Assembly (NCBI GenBank): GCA_947371865.1
Contig: CANBRH010000063.1
Span: 1 to 16,942 of the forward strand
Length of the DNA stretch: 16,942 nucleotides
Direction of reading: 5' to 3'
DNA from: Actinomycetota bacterium
GTDB taxonomy: Bacteria > Actinomycetota > Actinomycetes > Nanopelagicales > Nanopelagicaceae
Part shown: positions 7,919 to 15,607 of the stretch, piece by piece
Numbering within the stretch: the stretch's first letter is position 1
Layout: each line of letters opens with the position of its first letter
Translations under genes and position numbers: made by a program
Notes under the pieces: model-generated
Told to the model about the DNA's origin: nothing
The model's input: only the letters and a program-made list of their open reading frames with translations
Databases searched by the model: none

Positions 7919-8816
7919 ATTCCATCGCCCGAAGCGTGGCTATGCGCTCTTGAATCGGCGGGTGGGTTGAAAACAACTTACTAACCGATGATCCATCCAA
8001 TGGTGATTCAATCCAGATATGAGCTACAGCTGTTGATTTTTGATGCACAACAGTTGTGTCTGCTGCCAAAACTTCTAAAGCTTGGCGCAACCCAGCAGGA
8101 TTTCGAGTGAAAGCAACGGCAGTTGCATCTGCCAACGCTTCACGACGGCGCGAGATAGCCGAGCGCAGCAGCAAAGCGGCAATTGGCGCCAAAATTAGAA
8201 CTACTAGTGAAACCACCAGCGCGATTGGATTTTGTTGGTTGTTATTGTCATCGCGACTGCGCGAACCGCCAAACCACATCATGCGCGTTAAGAAGTCACT
8301 CAGTAGCGCAATTGCGCCAGCTGTTGTGGCGGCGATAGCCGATACTAAAGTATCGCGGTTAGCAACGTGGGCCATTTCATGTGCAATGACACCCTGCAAC
8401 TCTTCGCGATTCATGACTTCCAAAATTCCAGTCGTGAAGGCGATGACCGCATGTTTTTCATTTCGGCCAGTGGCGAATGCATTAGGAGCAGTATCTTCAA
8501 CGATGGCCACCTTCGGCATGGTCAAGCCACTCGCTAAGCAAACTTCTTGGATGAGATTGAATAACTTGGGATTATCCGATTCTTGAATCACCTTGGCACC
8601 GGTCATTGTCATCACCAAAGTGTCCGAAGAGAAGTACGACCCCCAGACGGAAAAAATGGCAATGCCGACGGCGATTGGAAATACCGCGGTACCAGTCTTT
8701 CCAAAATAAGTAAGGGCGGCGTAGACAACAAAGAGGACTAATACGCCCATACCTAAAAGCAGACCAACCGTCTTGCGACGGTTGGCTAATTGCAATCCAC
8801 GGAAGTTAGGAGCCAT
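7905..8816 (-). CDS. htpX: HtpX-like M48 membrane zinc metalloprotease
   Basis: This 303-residue membrane protease is expected to help quality control of membrane proteins. The zinc site HEMAH is at residues 146-150, with Glu147 as catalytic base, and the third ligand is Glu226 in SRRREALAD. Hydrophobic helices lie at about 17-37, 44-62, 156-173 and 197-217, in the order usual for HtpX. The variable part at 183-196 is rich in Asp, Asn and Gln. The ATG overlaps the stop of lemA by one base (TAATG), so translation is probably coupled. LemA and HtpX are a common pair. The 3' end overlaps the opposing kinase gene, leaving no room for a separate terminator. Confidence 0.93.
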   Translation of the reverse strand: MAPNFRGLQLANRRKTVGLLLGMGVLVLFVVYAALTYFGKTGTAVFPIAVGIAIFSVWGSYFSSDTLVMTMTGAKVIQESDNPKLFNLIQEVCLASGLTMPKVAIVEDTAPNAFATGRNEKHAVIAFTTGILEVMNREELQGVIAHEMAHVANRDTLVSAIAATTAGAIALLSDFLTRMMWFGGSRSRDDNNNQQNPIALVVSLVVLILAPIAALLLRSAISRRREALADATAVAFTRNPAGLRQALEVLAADTTVVHQKSTAVAHIWIESPLDGSSVSKLFSTHPPIQERIATLRAMESNPE

Positions 8817-9370
8817 TAGAACTTAACGTTCGGTGCCTGACGATTGGCCGGATCATCGACGACATAAAATTCGCGAGCCGAAACCTTCGCCATGCCCGCA
8901 AAAAGGCTGGAGGGAAAGGTTTTTACCGTCTGATTGAGCGAGCGCACATTGTCGTTATAGAACTGGCGAGCAAAGGAAACTTTATTTTCGGTCGTTGCGA
9001 GTTCTTCCTGTAAAGCCAAGAAGTTAGTTGAGGCTTTCAGGTCTGGATAATTTTCGGCAACGGCCAATAGACCACGCAAAGCTTGAGTCATCATGCCATC
9101 GGCTGCTGATACGTCAGCAACGCCGGTAGCCGAAGTGGCTTTGGCACGAGCGGCAACAACTTCTTCGAGCGTGCTCTTCTCATGTGCGGCATAACCCTTG
9201 ACGGTCTCGACCAGATTTGGGATCAAGTCGGAACGTCGCTTGAGTTGGACTTCAATCTGAGAAAAAGCCTCATCCACGGACACGTTGAGACGAATCAACC
9301 GGTTGTAGGAAGTAATGACAAAAAGTACAAGTAGTGCAAGAACTCCGACGACAATCCATGTTGTGGCCAT
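8816..9370 (-). CDS. lemA: LemA family membrane-anchored protein
   Basis: This 184-residue protein has one N-terminal membrane helix (residues 4-20) followed by a helical domain. The conserved family stretch is present: YNRLIRLNVSVDEAFSQIEV and KRRSDLIPNLVETVKGYAAHE, then AENYPDLKAS and a C-terminal YNDNVRSLN with FPSSLFAG. LemA is structurally a four-helix bundle; its biochemical role is not settled. AAGGG lies seven bases before the ATG. The gene follows dcd after 35 bp and is coupled to htpX by the shared TAATG, consistent with a joint membrane-stress role. Confidence 0.93.
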   Translation of the reverse strand: MATTWIVVGVLALLVLFVITSYNRLIRLNVSVDEAFSQIEVQLKRRSDLIPNLVETVKGYAAHEKSTLEEVVAARAKATSATGVADVSAADGMMTQALRGLLAVAENYPDLKASTNFLALQEELATTENKVSFARQFYNDNVRSLNQTVKTFPSSLFAGMAKVSAREFYVVDDPANRQAPNVKF

Positions 9371-9405
9371 GTCGAACCCTTCTAGTTACGTGCGGTTATA
9401 GAATG

Positions 9406-9984
9406 CTATTGAATTTTCGATTGATGAAAGTTCAACCAAGATTTGCTGGGGGTAGGACCACGCTGACCTTGGTATCTAGAACCATACAACGCCGAGCCAT
9501 ACGGATGCTCAGCGGGGGATGAAAGTTTGATGAGACAGAGCTGGCCGATCTTCATTCCAGGAAATAGTTTGACCGGCAAGTTGGCTACGTTAGAAAGTTC
9601 CAGTGTGATGTGGCCCGAAAATCCTGGATCAATAAAACCGGCGGTGGAGTGAGTTAGTAGTCCAAGGCGACCTAATGAAGATTTTCCCTCTAGCCGCCCA
9701 GCAATATCGTCGGGCAATGTGATCACTTCGTAGGTGCTGGCCAAAACAAATTCACCTGGGTGCAGAATAAAATGCTCGTCCGGTGCAACTGCGACCTCGC
9801 GGGTGAGTTCGGATTGTTCAACCGAAGGGTCGATCACCGAATACTTATGGTTTTCGAAGACGCGAAAGAACCGATCTAGGCGAACATCGAGGCTGGAGGG
9901 TTGAATCATTGCTTCTTCAAAGGGCTCGACCTTGACGCGGCCAGCCTGAACTTCGGAGCGAATATCGCGATCACTGAGTAGCAC
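9406..9984 (-). CDS. dcd: dCTP deaminase (possibly bifunctional with dUTPase activity)
   Basis: This 192-residue trimeric enzyme converts dCTP to dUTP for thymidylate synthesis. The signature is clear: RLEGKSSLGRLGLLTHSTAG at 97-116, IDPGFSGHITLELSN at 118-132 with Glu129 as the expected catalytic base, then GMKIGQLC and YQGQRGPTPS near the end. Length and motifs agree closely with the actinobacterial enzyme, which in Mycobacterium tuberculosis also hydrolyses dUTP to dUMP; whether this one does is inference. The start codon is GTG, with GGG about nine bases upstream. The gene heads the dcd-lemA-htpX group and its start lies 47 bp from the divergent tRNA-Gly gene. Confidence 0.95.
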   Translation of the reverse strand: MLLSDRDIRSEVQAGRVKVEPFEEAMIQPSSLDVRLDRFFRVFENHKYSVIDPSVEQSELTREVAVAPDEHFILHPGEFVLASTYEVITLPDDIAGRLEGKSSLGRLGLLTHSTAGFIDPGFSGHITLELSNVANLPVKLFPGMKIGQLCLIKLSSPAEHPYGSALYGSRYQGQRGPTPSKSWLNFHQSKIQ

Positions 9985-9986
9985 GG

Positions 9987-10015
9987 TTGATGACCCTATC
10001 TCTTAACCGTAGGCT
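9987..10015 (+). promoter_or_regulatory. Candidate promoter of tRNA-Gly
   Basis: TTGATG (9987-9992) and TAGGCT (10010-10015) are separated by 17 bp and end 16 bp before the mature tRNA. The -10 fits only the loose TAnnnT pattern. The site abuts the dcd start on the other strand. Confidence 0.35.
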
Positions 10016-10031
10016 TTCATCGCTAGCGCAC

Positions 10032-10105
10032 GCGGGCGTAGTGAAATGGCATCACGTCAGCTTCCCAAGCTGACAGCGCGGGTTCGATTCCCGTCGCCCG
10101 CTCCA
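10032..10105 (+). tRNA. tRNA-Gly (anticodon CCC), CCA encoded
   Basis: The cloverleaf closes fully. The acceptor is GCGGGCG (10032-10038) with CGCCCGC (10095-10101). The D stem is GTGA with TCAC (10041-10044 and 10052-10055). The anticodon stem is TCAGC with GCTGA around the loop TTCCCAA, giving anticodon CCC at 10064-10066, which reads GGG. The variable loop has four bases. The T arm is GCGGG-TTCGATT-CCCGT with one G-U pair. The discriminator is T at 10102, usual for bacterial tRNA-Gly, followed by genomically encoded CCA. Confidence 0.96.
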
Positions 10106-10140
10106 TTCCGTATTTGCCCGGAGCTCGGGGGGCGCCACGC

Positions 10141-10179
10141 TTGATTTATGTTACTGGCCAGTAGCATAATGGTGATATG
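10141..10179 (+). promoter_or_regulatory. fadE5 promoter with palindromic operator in its spacer; leaderless start
   Basis: TTGATT (10141-10146) and CATAAT (10165-10170) form a sigma-70-type pair with an 18-bp spacer. The spacer holds TTACTGGCCAGTAG (10151-10164), whose central 12 bases are a perfect palindrome of the kind bound by TetR-family regulators of fatty-acid genes. Seven bases after the -10 is the A of the ATG at 10177, so the transcript is probably leaderless; no ribosome site lies between. A repressor bound here would block polymerase directly. Confidence 0.6.
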
Positions 10180-12000
10180 AGCCACTACAAAGCCAATCTT
10201 CGCGATATTGAATTCTGCCTATTCGACCTCCTAGGGCGGGAATCCATCCTCGGCACCGGGCCGTATGCGGATCTGGACCGCGATACGGTGATGGGGATGC
10301 TGGAAGAAGTGAAGCGCCTGGCCGAAGAAGACCTTGCCGCCTCCTTTGTCGAAGGTGATCGCCTAGGCACCGACTTCAATAAAGCCACAGGCGATGTGAA
10401 ATTGCCTGAGAGTTTCAAGAAGTCTTACCGCGCCTACATGGATGGCGAATGGTGGCGCATCGATGCCCCAGTTGAAATTGGTGGCACTGCAATTCCGCGC
10501 TCGCTCCGTTGGGCCATCGCCGAAATGATTTTAGGTTCTAACCCTGCCATTCATATCTACGCATCTGGAACTTCATTCGCACAGGTTGCCTATTACCTAG
10601 GAACAGATGAGCAGAAGAAGATTGCAAAACTAATAGTGGATCGCGATTGGGGCGCCACAATGATGTTGACCGAACCCGAAGCTGGCAGCGATGTCGGCGC
10701 AGGGCGTACCAAAGCCGTTAAACAAGAAGATGGCACTTGGCACATCACAGGTACAAAGAGATTTATTACTTCAGGAGATGCCGATCTCAACGAAAATATT
10801 ATGCACTTCGTCCTTGCTCGTCCGGAAGGTGCAGGGCCCGGAACAAAGGGACTCAGCCTCTTCTTGATTCCGAAATTTATGTTCGATTTCGATAGCGGCG
10901 CATTGGGTAAGCGCAATGGCGTATACGTAACCAATGTCGAACACAAGATGGGCCTCAATGTTTCGGCTACCTGCGAAATGAATTTAGGCGAGCACGAGCC
11001 TGCAGTTGGTTATTTGTTAGGCGAAGTCCACGATGGCATTGCTCAGATGTTCAAAGTTATTGAATTTGCGCGCATGATGGTGGGTACAAAAGCTATTGCA
11101 ACTCTCAGCGCTGGCTACCAACAAGCGTTGGCGTATGCGAAGGTGCGTTTGCAAGGTCCAGATATGACACATATGGCCGATAAATCCAGCCCACGTGTCA
11201 CCATCATTCATCATCCCGATGTGCGTAGATCATTAATGGTACAGAAGGCATATTCCGAAGGTATGCGCGCCCTGGTTCTTTATACCGCCTCCATCCAAGA
11301 TGAAGTTGTCATCGCTAAAGCAGCGGGCGATGAAGAGAAGGCTAAAAATATGGAAGCCTTAAACGACTTCTTGTTGCCGATTGTTAAAGGTTACGGCAGC
11401 GAAAAGTCCTGGACTTTGCTTGGTACTGAATCACTTCAGACCTTTGGTGGATCGGGCTTTACCCAAGATTGGCCGCTAGAACAATATGTTCGCGATGCCA
11501 AGATCGATACCTTGTATGAGGGCACCACCGCTATTCAAGGGTTGGATTTCTTCTTCCGAAAGATCGTTAAAGATCGCGGCCGAGCTATTGGTATGTTGGC
11601 CGAAGAAATTGGAAAGTTCACAGCTTCTGGCGGCGAACTAGCTGCAGAAAAAGCCATGTTGGCGAAGGCTTTAGAAGATACCAATGCGATTATGGCTAAA
11701 TTGATCGAATTCGCCATGGCCTCTGAAGAGAAATCAACTGAAATATACAAGGTTGGTTTTAATACTTCCCGTCTATTGATGTCTGTTGGTGAAGTCATCA
11801 TTGCTTGGTTATTGCTGCGCGAAGCCGATATCGCAATTGCCAAGAGCCCGAATGCCGGTCGTGATGCCGACTTCTATGCAGGAAAGATCAGCGCGGCCAA
11901 GTTCTTTGTACGCACAGTTCTGCCTCATATTTCATCTGAACGAATAGTGGTCGAAAGTGAGACCGGCGACCTTATGGATGTTGCCGAAAGCGCCTTCTAA
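10177..12000 (+). CDS. fadE5: FadE5-type acyl-CoA dehydrogenase
   Basis: This 607-residue flavoenzyme catalyses the first, FAD-dependent step of fatty-acid beta-oxidation. It is of the long actinobacterial type: it opens MSHYKANLRD, as FadE5 of mycobacteria does, and is nearly the same length as that protein (about 611). The flavin and substrate loop TEPEAGSDVGAGRTKA is at 165-180, ITGTKRFITSGD at 190-201, the carboxy-half glycine motif QTFGGSGF at 421-428, and the likely catalytic base Glu448 lies in LYEGTTAIQ. A C-terminal helical extension of about 130 residues follows. There is no ribosome site, and the promoter places the transcript start at the ATG. The EamA gene begins 18 bp downstream. 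Broad acyl-chain specificity is inferred from the family. Confidence 0.92.
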   Translation: MSHYKANLRDIEFCLFDLLGRESILGTGPYADLDRDTVMGMLEEVKRLAEEDLAASFVEGDRLGTDFNKATGDVKLPESFKKSYRAYMDGEWWRIDAPVEIGGTAIPRSLRWAIAEMILGSNPAIHIYASGTSFAQVAYYLGTDEQKKIAKLIVDRDWGATMMLTEPEAGSDVGAGRTKAVKQEDGTWHITGTKRFITSGDADLNENIMHFVLARPEGAGPGTKGLSLFLIPKFMFDFDSGALGKRNGVYVTNVEHKMGLNVSATCEMNLGEHEPAVGYLLGEVHDGIAQMFKVIEFARMMVGTKAIATLSAGYQQALAYAKVRLQGPDMTHMADKSSPRVTIIHHPDVRRSLMVQKAYSEGMRALVLYTASIQDEVVIAKAAGDEEKAKNMEALNDFLLPIVKGYGSEKSWTLLGTESLQTFGGSGFTQDWPLEQYVRDAKIDTLYEGTTAIQGLDFFFRKIVKDRGRAIGMLAEEIGKFTASGGELAAEKAMLAKALEDTNAIMAKLIEFAMASEEKSTEIYKVGFNTSRLLMSVGEVIIAWLLLREADIAIAKSPNAGRDADFYAGKISAAKFFVRTVLPHISSERIVVESETGDLMDVAESAF

Positions 12001-12018
12001 AGAAGATAGGGTGGCGCG

Positions 12019-12936
12019 GTGCTCAAGTCTCACCGCTTTGAAGTCTTCCTCTTTTTTGGGGCTTTGACCTTCGCCTTCAATGGCGTTGTTGCCAAATTAG
12101 TGCTCGAAGCCGGACTAGATACGTGGCGTCTTACCGAAATCCGTTGCACCGGTGCCTTCGTCATTATGTTTGCTGTGGTCTTGGCCCGTAAAGCCAAATC
12201 GCTGCTGATCACCCGTGATGAATTGCCATTGCTACTTGCATTTGGTGTGATTGGAATTGCCGCCGTACAGATTTTCTATTTCGTGGCCATCGCACGTCTA
12301 CATGTCAGCATCGGCTTGATTATTGAATTTACCGCGCCGATCTGGATTGCCTTGTGGTTGCGCTTTGTCATGAAGAAGGAAGTCTCCAAATTAATGTGGT
12401 GGGGACTCTCTCTAGGATTTGTTGGGCTCATGATGGTGGCTCAAGTCTGGAAGGGCTTAACCCTTAATGGCATCGGCGTTATTGCTGCCTTCATCGATGC
12501 CTTCGCGTTGGCGGGTTACTTTTTACTCGGAGAGCGCCTAGGTAAGAAGAAGGACAGCGATGTCATGATGGTCTGGGGATTGGGCGTAGCTTCGGTTCTT
12601 TTCGCTATCGCCTTCCCGTGGTGGTCTTACCCATTCCATATCTTCACCCAGAAGATGGATCTGCACGGTCGCTTTGCCGGCCATATGTGGTCCGGTTGGA
12701 TATTGATTCTTTGGGTCGTTGTTATGGGAACCATCGTTCCTTATTTCTGCGTCATCAGCGGACTGAAAGGTCTCAGCGCCGCCAAGAGCAGCGTTATCGG
12801 AATGCTGGAACCAATCCTTGCTGGTGTATTTGGTTGGTGGTGGCTCAATGAGGCTTTCACAGGCATTCAATTAGTTGGCGCTTTTGTTGTACTGGTCGGT
12901 ATCTACTTGGCCGACCGTGCCAAGACCACTTCTTAA
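12019..12936 (+). CDS. EamA-family (DMT superfamily) transporter
   Basis: This 305-residue inner-membrane protein has about ten hydrophobic helices arranged as two EamA repeats (residues about 8-140 and 150-300). Typical family features include FNGVVAKLVLE in helix one, EFTAPIWIALWLRF near 108-121 and the matching second-half stretch SSVIGMLEPILAGVFGWWWL at 256-275. Such proteins export amino acids or other metabolites by a drug/metabolite-type mechanism; the substrate is not predictable. The start codon is GTG, with AGGG seven bases upstream. It follows fadE5 by 18 bp and precedes the carbonic anhydrase by 14 bp, so the three may share one transcript, although no pathway links them obviously. 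Confidence 0.88.
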   Translation: MLKSHRFEVFLFFGALTFAFNGVVAKLVLEAGLDTWRLTEIRCTGAFVIMFAVVLARKAKSLLITRDELPLLLAFGVIGIAAVQIFYFVAIARLHVSIGLIIEFTAPIWIALWLRFVMKKEVSKLMWWGLSLGFVGLMMVAQVWKGLTLNGIGVIAAFIDAFALAGYFLLGERLGKKKDSDVMMVWGLGVASVLFAIAFPWWSYPFHIFTQKMDLHGRFAGHMWSGWILILWVVVMGTIVPYFCVISGLKGLSAAKSSVIGMLEPILAGVFGWWWLNEAFTGIQLVGAFVVLVGIYLADRAKTTS

Positions 12937-12950
12937 GGTAAATTCAAACC

Positions 12951-13445
12951 ATGGATGTCTTCTCCGATCTCATCATGGCCAATCACGATTTCGCCGATCG
13001 TTTTAAATCTGAAGGCTTAACTGGTGAAGCCCGCCAAGGTTTGGCAATCGTCACTTGTATGGACTCTAGAATCGACCCACTGCGCATCGTAGGAATGCGG
13101 GCGGGGGATGCCAAGATTTTGCGTAACGCCGGCGCACGCGTGACCGAAGATGTATTACGTACCTTGGTACTTGCCACCCATCTTCTCGGAGTCACACGGA
13201 TCTTGGTTATGCCGCACACCGATTGCCGGATGGCTTCGGGTGAAGAGCGAGAGATTCACGCGTTAATAAAAGAGAAATCAGGGATGGATACCAGAAGTAT
13301 TGAGATCCGAACGGTAAAAGATCCAATCGCGGCGCTAAAAATGGATGTGGTGCGAATTGAAACTTATCCTTTATTAGCGCCTGGAATTAAAGTGATGGGT
13401 GCAATTTATGATGTCAGTAATGGCTTATTGGAGCCGATTAACTAG
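12951..13445 (+). CDS. Small beta-carbonic anhydrase (Rv1284-like)
   Basis: This 164-residue cytosolic enzyme interconverts CO2 and bicarbonate. The zinc and active-site residues are all visible: Cys36, Asp38 and Arg40 in CMDSR, and His89 and Cys92 in HTDC. RNAGARVTEDVLRTL at 58-72 is the expected conserved stretch. The size and arrangement match the short actinobacterial branch represented by Rv1284 rather than the longer plant-type enzymes. The ribosome site is weak: AAGG lies 13 bases before the ATG. The stop codon TAG shares the palindrome CTAG with the stop of the convergent dnaB gene. It is the last gene of the fadE5 group. Confidence 0.9.
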   Translation: MDVFSDLIMANHDFADRFKSEGLTGEARQGLAIVTCMDSRIDPLRIVGMRAGDAKILRNAGARVTEDVLRTLVLATHLLGVTRILVMPHTDCRMASGEEREIHALIKEKSGMDTRSIEIRTVKDPIAALKMDVVRIETYPLLAPGIKVMGAIYDVSNGLLEPIN

Positions 13446-14842
13446 TTGTCTTTTGGATAGCTCTCTTGAGATGAATAACTTGGGGCCATATCGGTAAAGC
13501 GAGCAAAGTGAAGTTGGGCGCTGACGGTGATGGTGCGGGTAGGTCCGTTACGATGCTTGGCAATAATTAAATCCGCTTCGCCAGATCTATTTTGATTGTC
13601 ATAGAGATCATCGCGATGGAGCAGGATTACAACGTCGGCATCTTGTTCAATAGATCCAGATTCACGAAGGTCAGAGAGCATTGGCTTCTTATCGGCTCGT
13701 TGTTCCGGTGAGCGGTTGAGCTGGGAGATAGCAATCACCGGAACTTCGAGTTCTTTCGCGAGGAGCTTTAAGTTACGTGAAAATTCAGATACTTCTTGTT
13801 GACGGTTTTCAACGCGCTTGCCAGCGGTCATCAGCTGGAGATAGTCGATAACAATAAGTTTGAGGTTGTGACGTTGTTTGAGTCGACGCGCTTTTGCGCG
13901 AATTTCCATCAATGAAAGATTGGGAGAGTCATCAATAAAGAGTGGGGCTTCGGAAATATCGCCCATGCACTTTGCAAGTTGGGTCCATTCGGTATCAGAC
14001 AATGCACCAGAACGAATGTTATTAAGGGCTACCCGTGCTTCGGCCGAGAGCATACGCATCGTGATTTCAGAGCGGCTCATTTCCAGCGAGAAGATAACTG
14101 CAGCATCACCGTTCTTAATGGCAGCATGGCGCGCAATATCCAAACCAAGAGTTGATTTTCCAACTGCAGGACGAGCTGCAAGAACAATCATGTTGCCAGG
14201 GTGAAGACCATTAGTTAATTGATCGAGATCTTTGAAACCAGTCAGAACACCTTCGCCCCCAACACCTTGCGAGATTGCTTCGATCTCATCGAGGGCTTGA
14301 GGTAAAAGATCGGCAAGGCGAACATAATCTTCACTGGCGCGGTGTTCGGTGACTTGGTAAATCTCGGCTTGAGCTTGGTCGACAACATCATCGACTTCAC
14401 CTTCTTCGGAATAACCTAATTGCACAATCTTGGTACCGGCTTCAACGAGGCGACGTAGCACTGCATGATCGCGAACAATGCGTGCGTAGTAACCAGCATT
14501 AGCTGCAGTAGGAACTGAGGAGATAAGAGTGTGGAGATATGGCGCGCCACCAGCTCGCGCAATATCGCCACGCTTGGTGAGCTCGGAGGCGACAGTCACT
14601 GGATCGGCAGGCTCGCCTCGTCCGTAAAGATCGAGAATGGCATCGAAGATAAGTTCGTGGGCGGGGCGATAGAAGTCGCGCTCTTTAAGGACTTCAATAA
14701 CGTCGGCGATTGCATCCTTGGATAACAACATTCCGCCGAGCACACCTTGTTCGGCGATGAGGTCTTGGGGTGGGGTGCGTTCGAATTCGACGGGGCGATT
14801 GTTGGATTGCCCGCTGCGTCCGGGGAGTTCAGCGATGCTCAT
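13442..14842 (-). CDS. dnaB: Replicative DNA helicase DnaB
   Basis: This 466-residue hexameric helicase unwinds DNA at the replication fork. Residues 22-125 form the N-terminal DnaB domain (PPQDLIAEQGVLGGML). The RecA-type ATPase domain has Walker A ARPAVGKST at 223-231, FSLEMSRSE at 251-259, Walker B VIDYLQLM at 331-338, ISQLNRSPE and the DLRESGSIEQDADVV motif at 391-405. No intein interrupts Walker A, a site where some actinobacterial dnaB genes carry one. I chose the ATG at 14842 because GGAGG lies eight bases before it; a TTG at 14893 in the same frame adds 17 residues with no support. The gene sits at the end of the ribosomal-protein cluster, separated by a hairpin and the DnaA-box-like array. 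Confidence 0.96.
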   Translation of the reverse strand: MSIAELPGRSGQSNNRPVEFERTPPQDLIAEQGVLGGMLLSKDAIADVIEVLKERDFYRPAHELIFDAILDLYGRGEPADPVTVASELTKRGDIARAGGAPYLHTLISSVPTAANAGYYARIVRDHAVLRRLVEAGTKIVQLGYSEEGEVDDVVDQAQAEIYQVTEHRASEDYVRLADLLPQALDEIEAISQGVGGEGVLTGFKDLDQLTNGLHPGNMIVLAARPAVGKSTLGLDIARHAAIKNGDAAVIFSLEMSRSEITMRMLSAEARVALNNIRSGALSDTEWTQLAKCMGDISEAPLFIDDSPNLSLMEIRAKARRLKQRHNLKLIVIDYLQLMTAGKRVENRQQEVSEFSRNLKLLAKELEVPVIAISQLNRSPEQRADKKPMLSDLRESGSIEQDADVVILLHRDDLYDNQNRSGEADLIIAKHRNGPTRTITVSAQLHFARFTDMAPSYSSQESYPKDN

Positions 14843-14951
14843 AACCACATCCTCCAACCTAGGACTGACACGAACTTCATTAACCAGGGGCAAACTTAGT
14901 GAGGTGGCGGTAAAAGGTAAGTACGAGTGGGGCTATCTCTGTGTGTGGAGC

Positions 14952-15067
14952 TGTGGAGATGGCGTGGATATCTTCCATATTTTGGTGGAGAGGGTGTGTA
15001 TAAAGGGTGGATAACTCCGTGAGGAATGGGATTTCACGCTCAGATCTCCCCTGCAAGCTGTGGGTAA
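14952..15067 (-). promoter_or_regulatory. Array of DnaA-box-like 9-mers upstream of dnaB
   Basis: On the minus strand, same orientation, there are TTACCCACA (15067-15059), TTATCCACC (15014-15006), TTATACACA (15003-14995), CTCTCCACC (14992-14984), ATATCCACG (14971-14963) and ATCTCCACA (14960-14952). Against TTATNCACA these differ by 1, 1, 0, 3, 2 and 2 bases. Four of them form two pairs exactly 11 bp apart, and the fourth box extends the first pair by another 11 bp. An AT-rich stretch (15068-15090) adjoins the most upstream box. DnaA control of dnaB is plausible. This array and the hairpin at 15096 fill the 306-bp gap between dnaB and rplI; I see no small gene in it. Confidence 0.45.
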
Positions 15068-15095
15068 AGAATTATTTATTTGTCTTACATAGTGA

Positions 15096-15132
15096 AACAG
15101 CCCCATCTCACTGTGAGGTGAGCGGGGCTGTT
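15096..15132 (-). terminator. Stem-loop after rplI, probable terminator
   Basis: AACAGCCCC (15096-15104) pairs perfectly with GGGGCTGTT (15124-15132), giving a nine-bp stem with an inner CTCAC/GTGAG stem. It starts 16 bp after the rplI stop. The following T-run on the minus strand is short (TTTCAC), so termination may be incomplete and some readthrough into dnaB is possible. Confidence 0.65.
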
Positions 15133-15148
15133 GAGGTAAAACGGGTAC

Positions 15149-15595
15149 TTAGATGGCAGCTACCACGATGGAAACGTTGGCAGAAACCTGGGTATGCAAG
15201 CCAACCTTGACGGTGTACTTGCCCAGCTTCTTGATGTGGCCATCGATCTTGATGCGATGACGATCGACATCAATTCCGGTGGCTGACTTTAGGGCGGCCG
15301 CGACATCCTTGTCGGTAACGGAACCAAAGAGTGAGCCGGTGGAACCGACCTTAGCCTTGACTGTTACCTCTGCGGATTCGAGGGTTGCTTTGATCTCCTT
15401 GGCGTGATCGAGATCGCGGATTTCACGCGCCGAACGGGCGCGACGAATTCCTTCAATCTGAACTTCGCCACCCTTGCTCCAGGCAATGGCATTGCCACGA
15501 GGAAGGAGGAAGTTACGGGCATAGCCGTCTTTGACAGTTACAACATCACCAGCGTGGCCTAGGCCTGCTACTTCGCGAGTAAGAATGAGTTTCAT
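15149..15595 (-). CDS. rplI: 50S ribosomal protein L9
   Basis: This 148-residue protein binds 23S rRNA near the L1 stalk. The N-terminal domain is clear: MKLILTREVAGLGHAGDVV, then VKDGYARNFLLPRGNAI, the usual L9 signature. A long connecting helix of charged residues (about 45-75) leads to the C-terminal domain with GSTGSLFGSVTDKDVA at 83-98 and HIKKLGKYTVKVGLH near the end. Length is normal. AGGAG lies eight bases before the ATG. It is the last gene before the hairpin terminator and follows rpsR by 12 bp. Confidence 0.97.
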   Translation of the reverse strand: MKLILTREVAGLGHAGDVVTVKDGYARNFLLPRGNAIAWSKGGEVQIEGIRRARSAREIRDLDHAKEIKATLESAEVTVKAKVGSTGSLFGSVTDKDVAAALKSATGIDVDRHRIKIDGHIKKLGKYTVKVGLHTQVSANVSIVVAAI

Positions 15596-15607
15596 TAGTC
15601 GCTCTCC

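Noticed and set aside
8056..8586. A 176-residue open frame on the plus strand
   Set aside because: It lies entirely antisense to htpX, whose catalytic motifs are intact, and its composition (Ser, Ala, Arg, Lys rich) is typical of a shadow frame.
14153..14200. Intein in DnaB at the Walker A site
   Set aside because: The Walker A region reads ARPAVGKST without interruption and the protein has the usual length.
14843..14893. A 17-residue N-terminal extension of DnaB starting at TTG 14893
   Set aside because: GGAGG lies eight bases before the ATG at 14842, while the TTG has no ribosome site, and the protein has normal length from the ATG.
14952..15090. Main chromosomal origin of replication
   Set aside because: In actinobacteria oriC normally lies between dnaA and dnaN, neither of which is here; the degenerate box array alone is not enough for an origin call.
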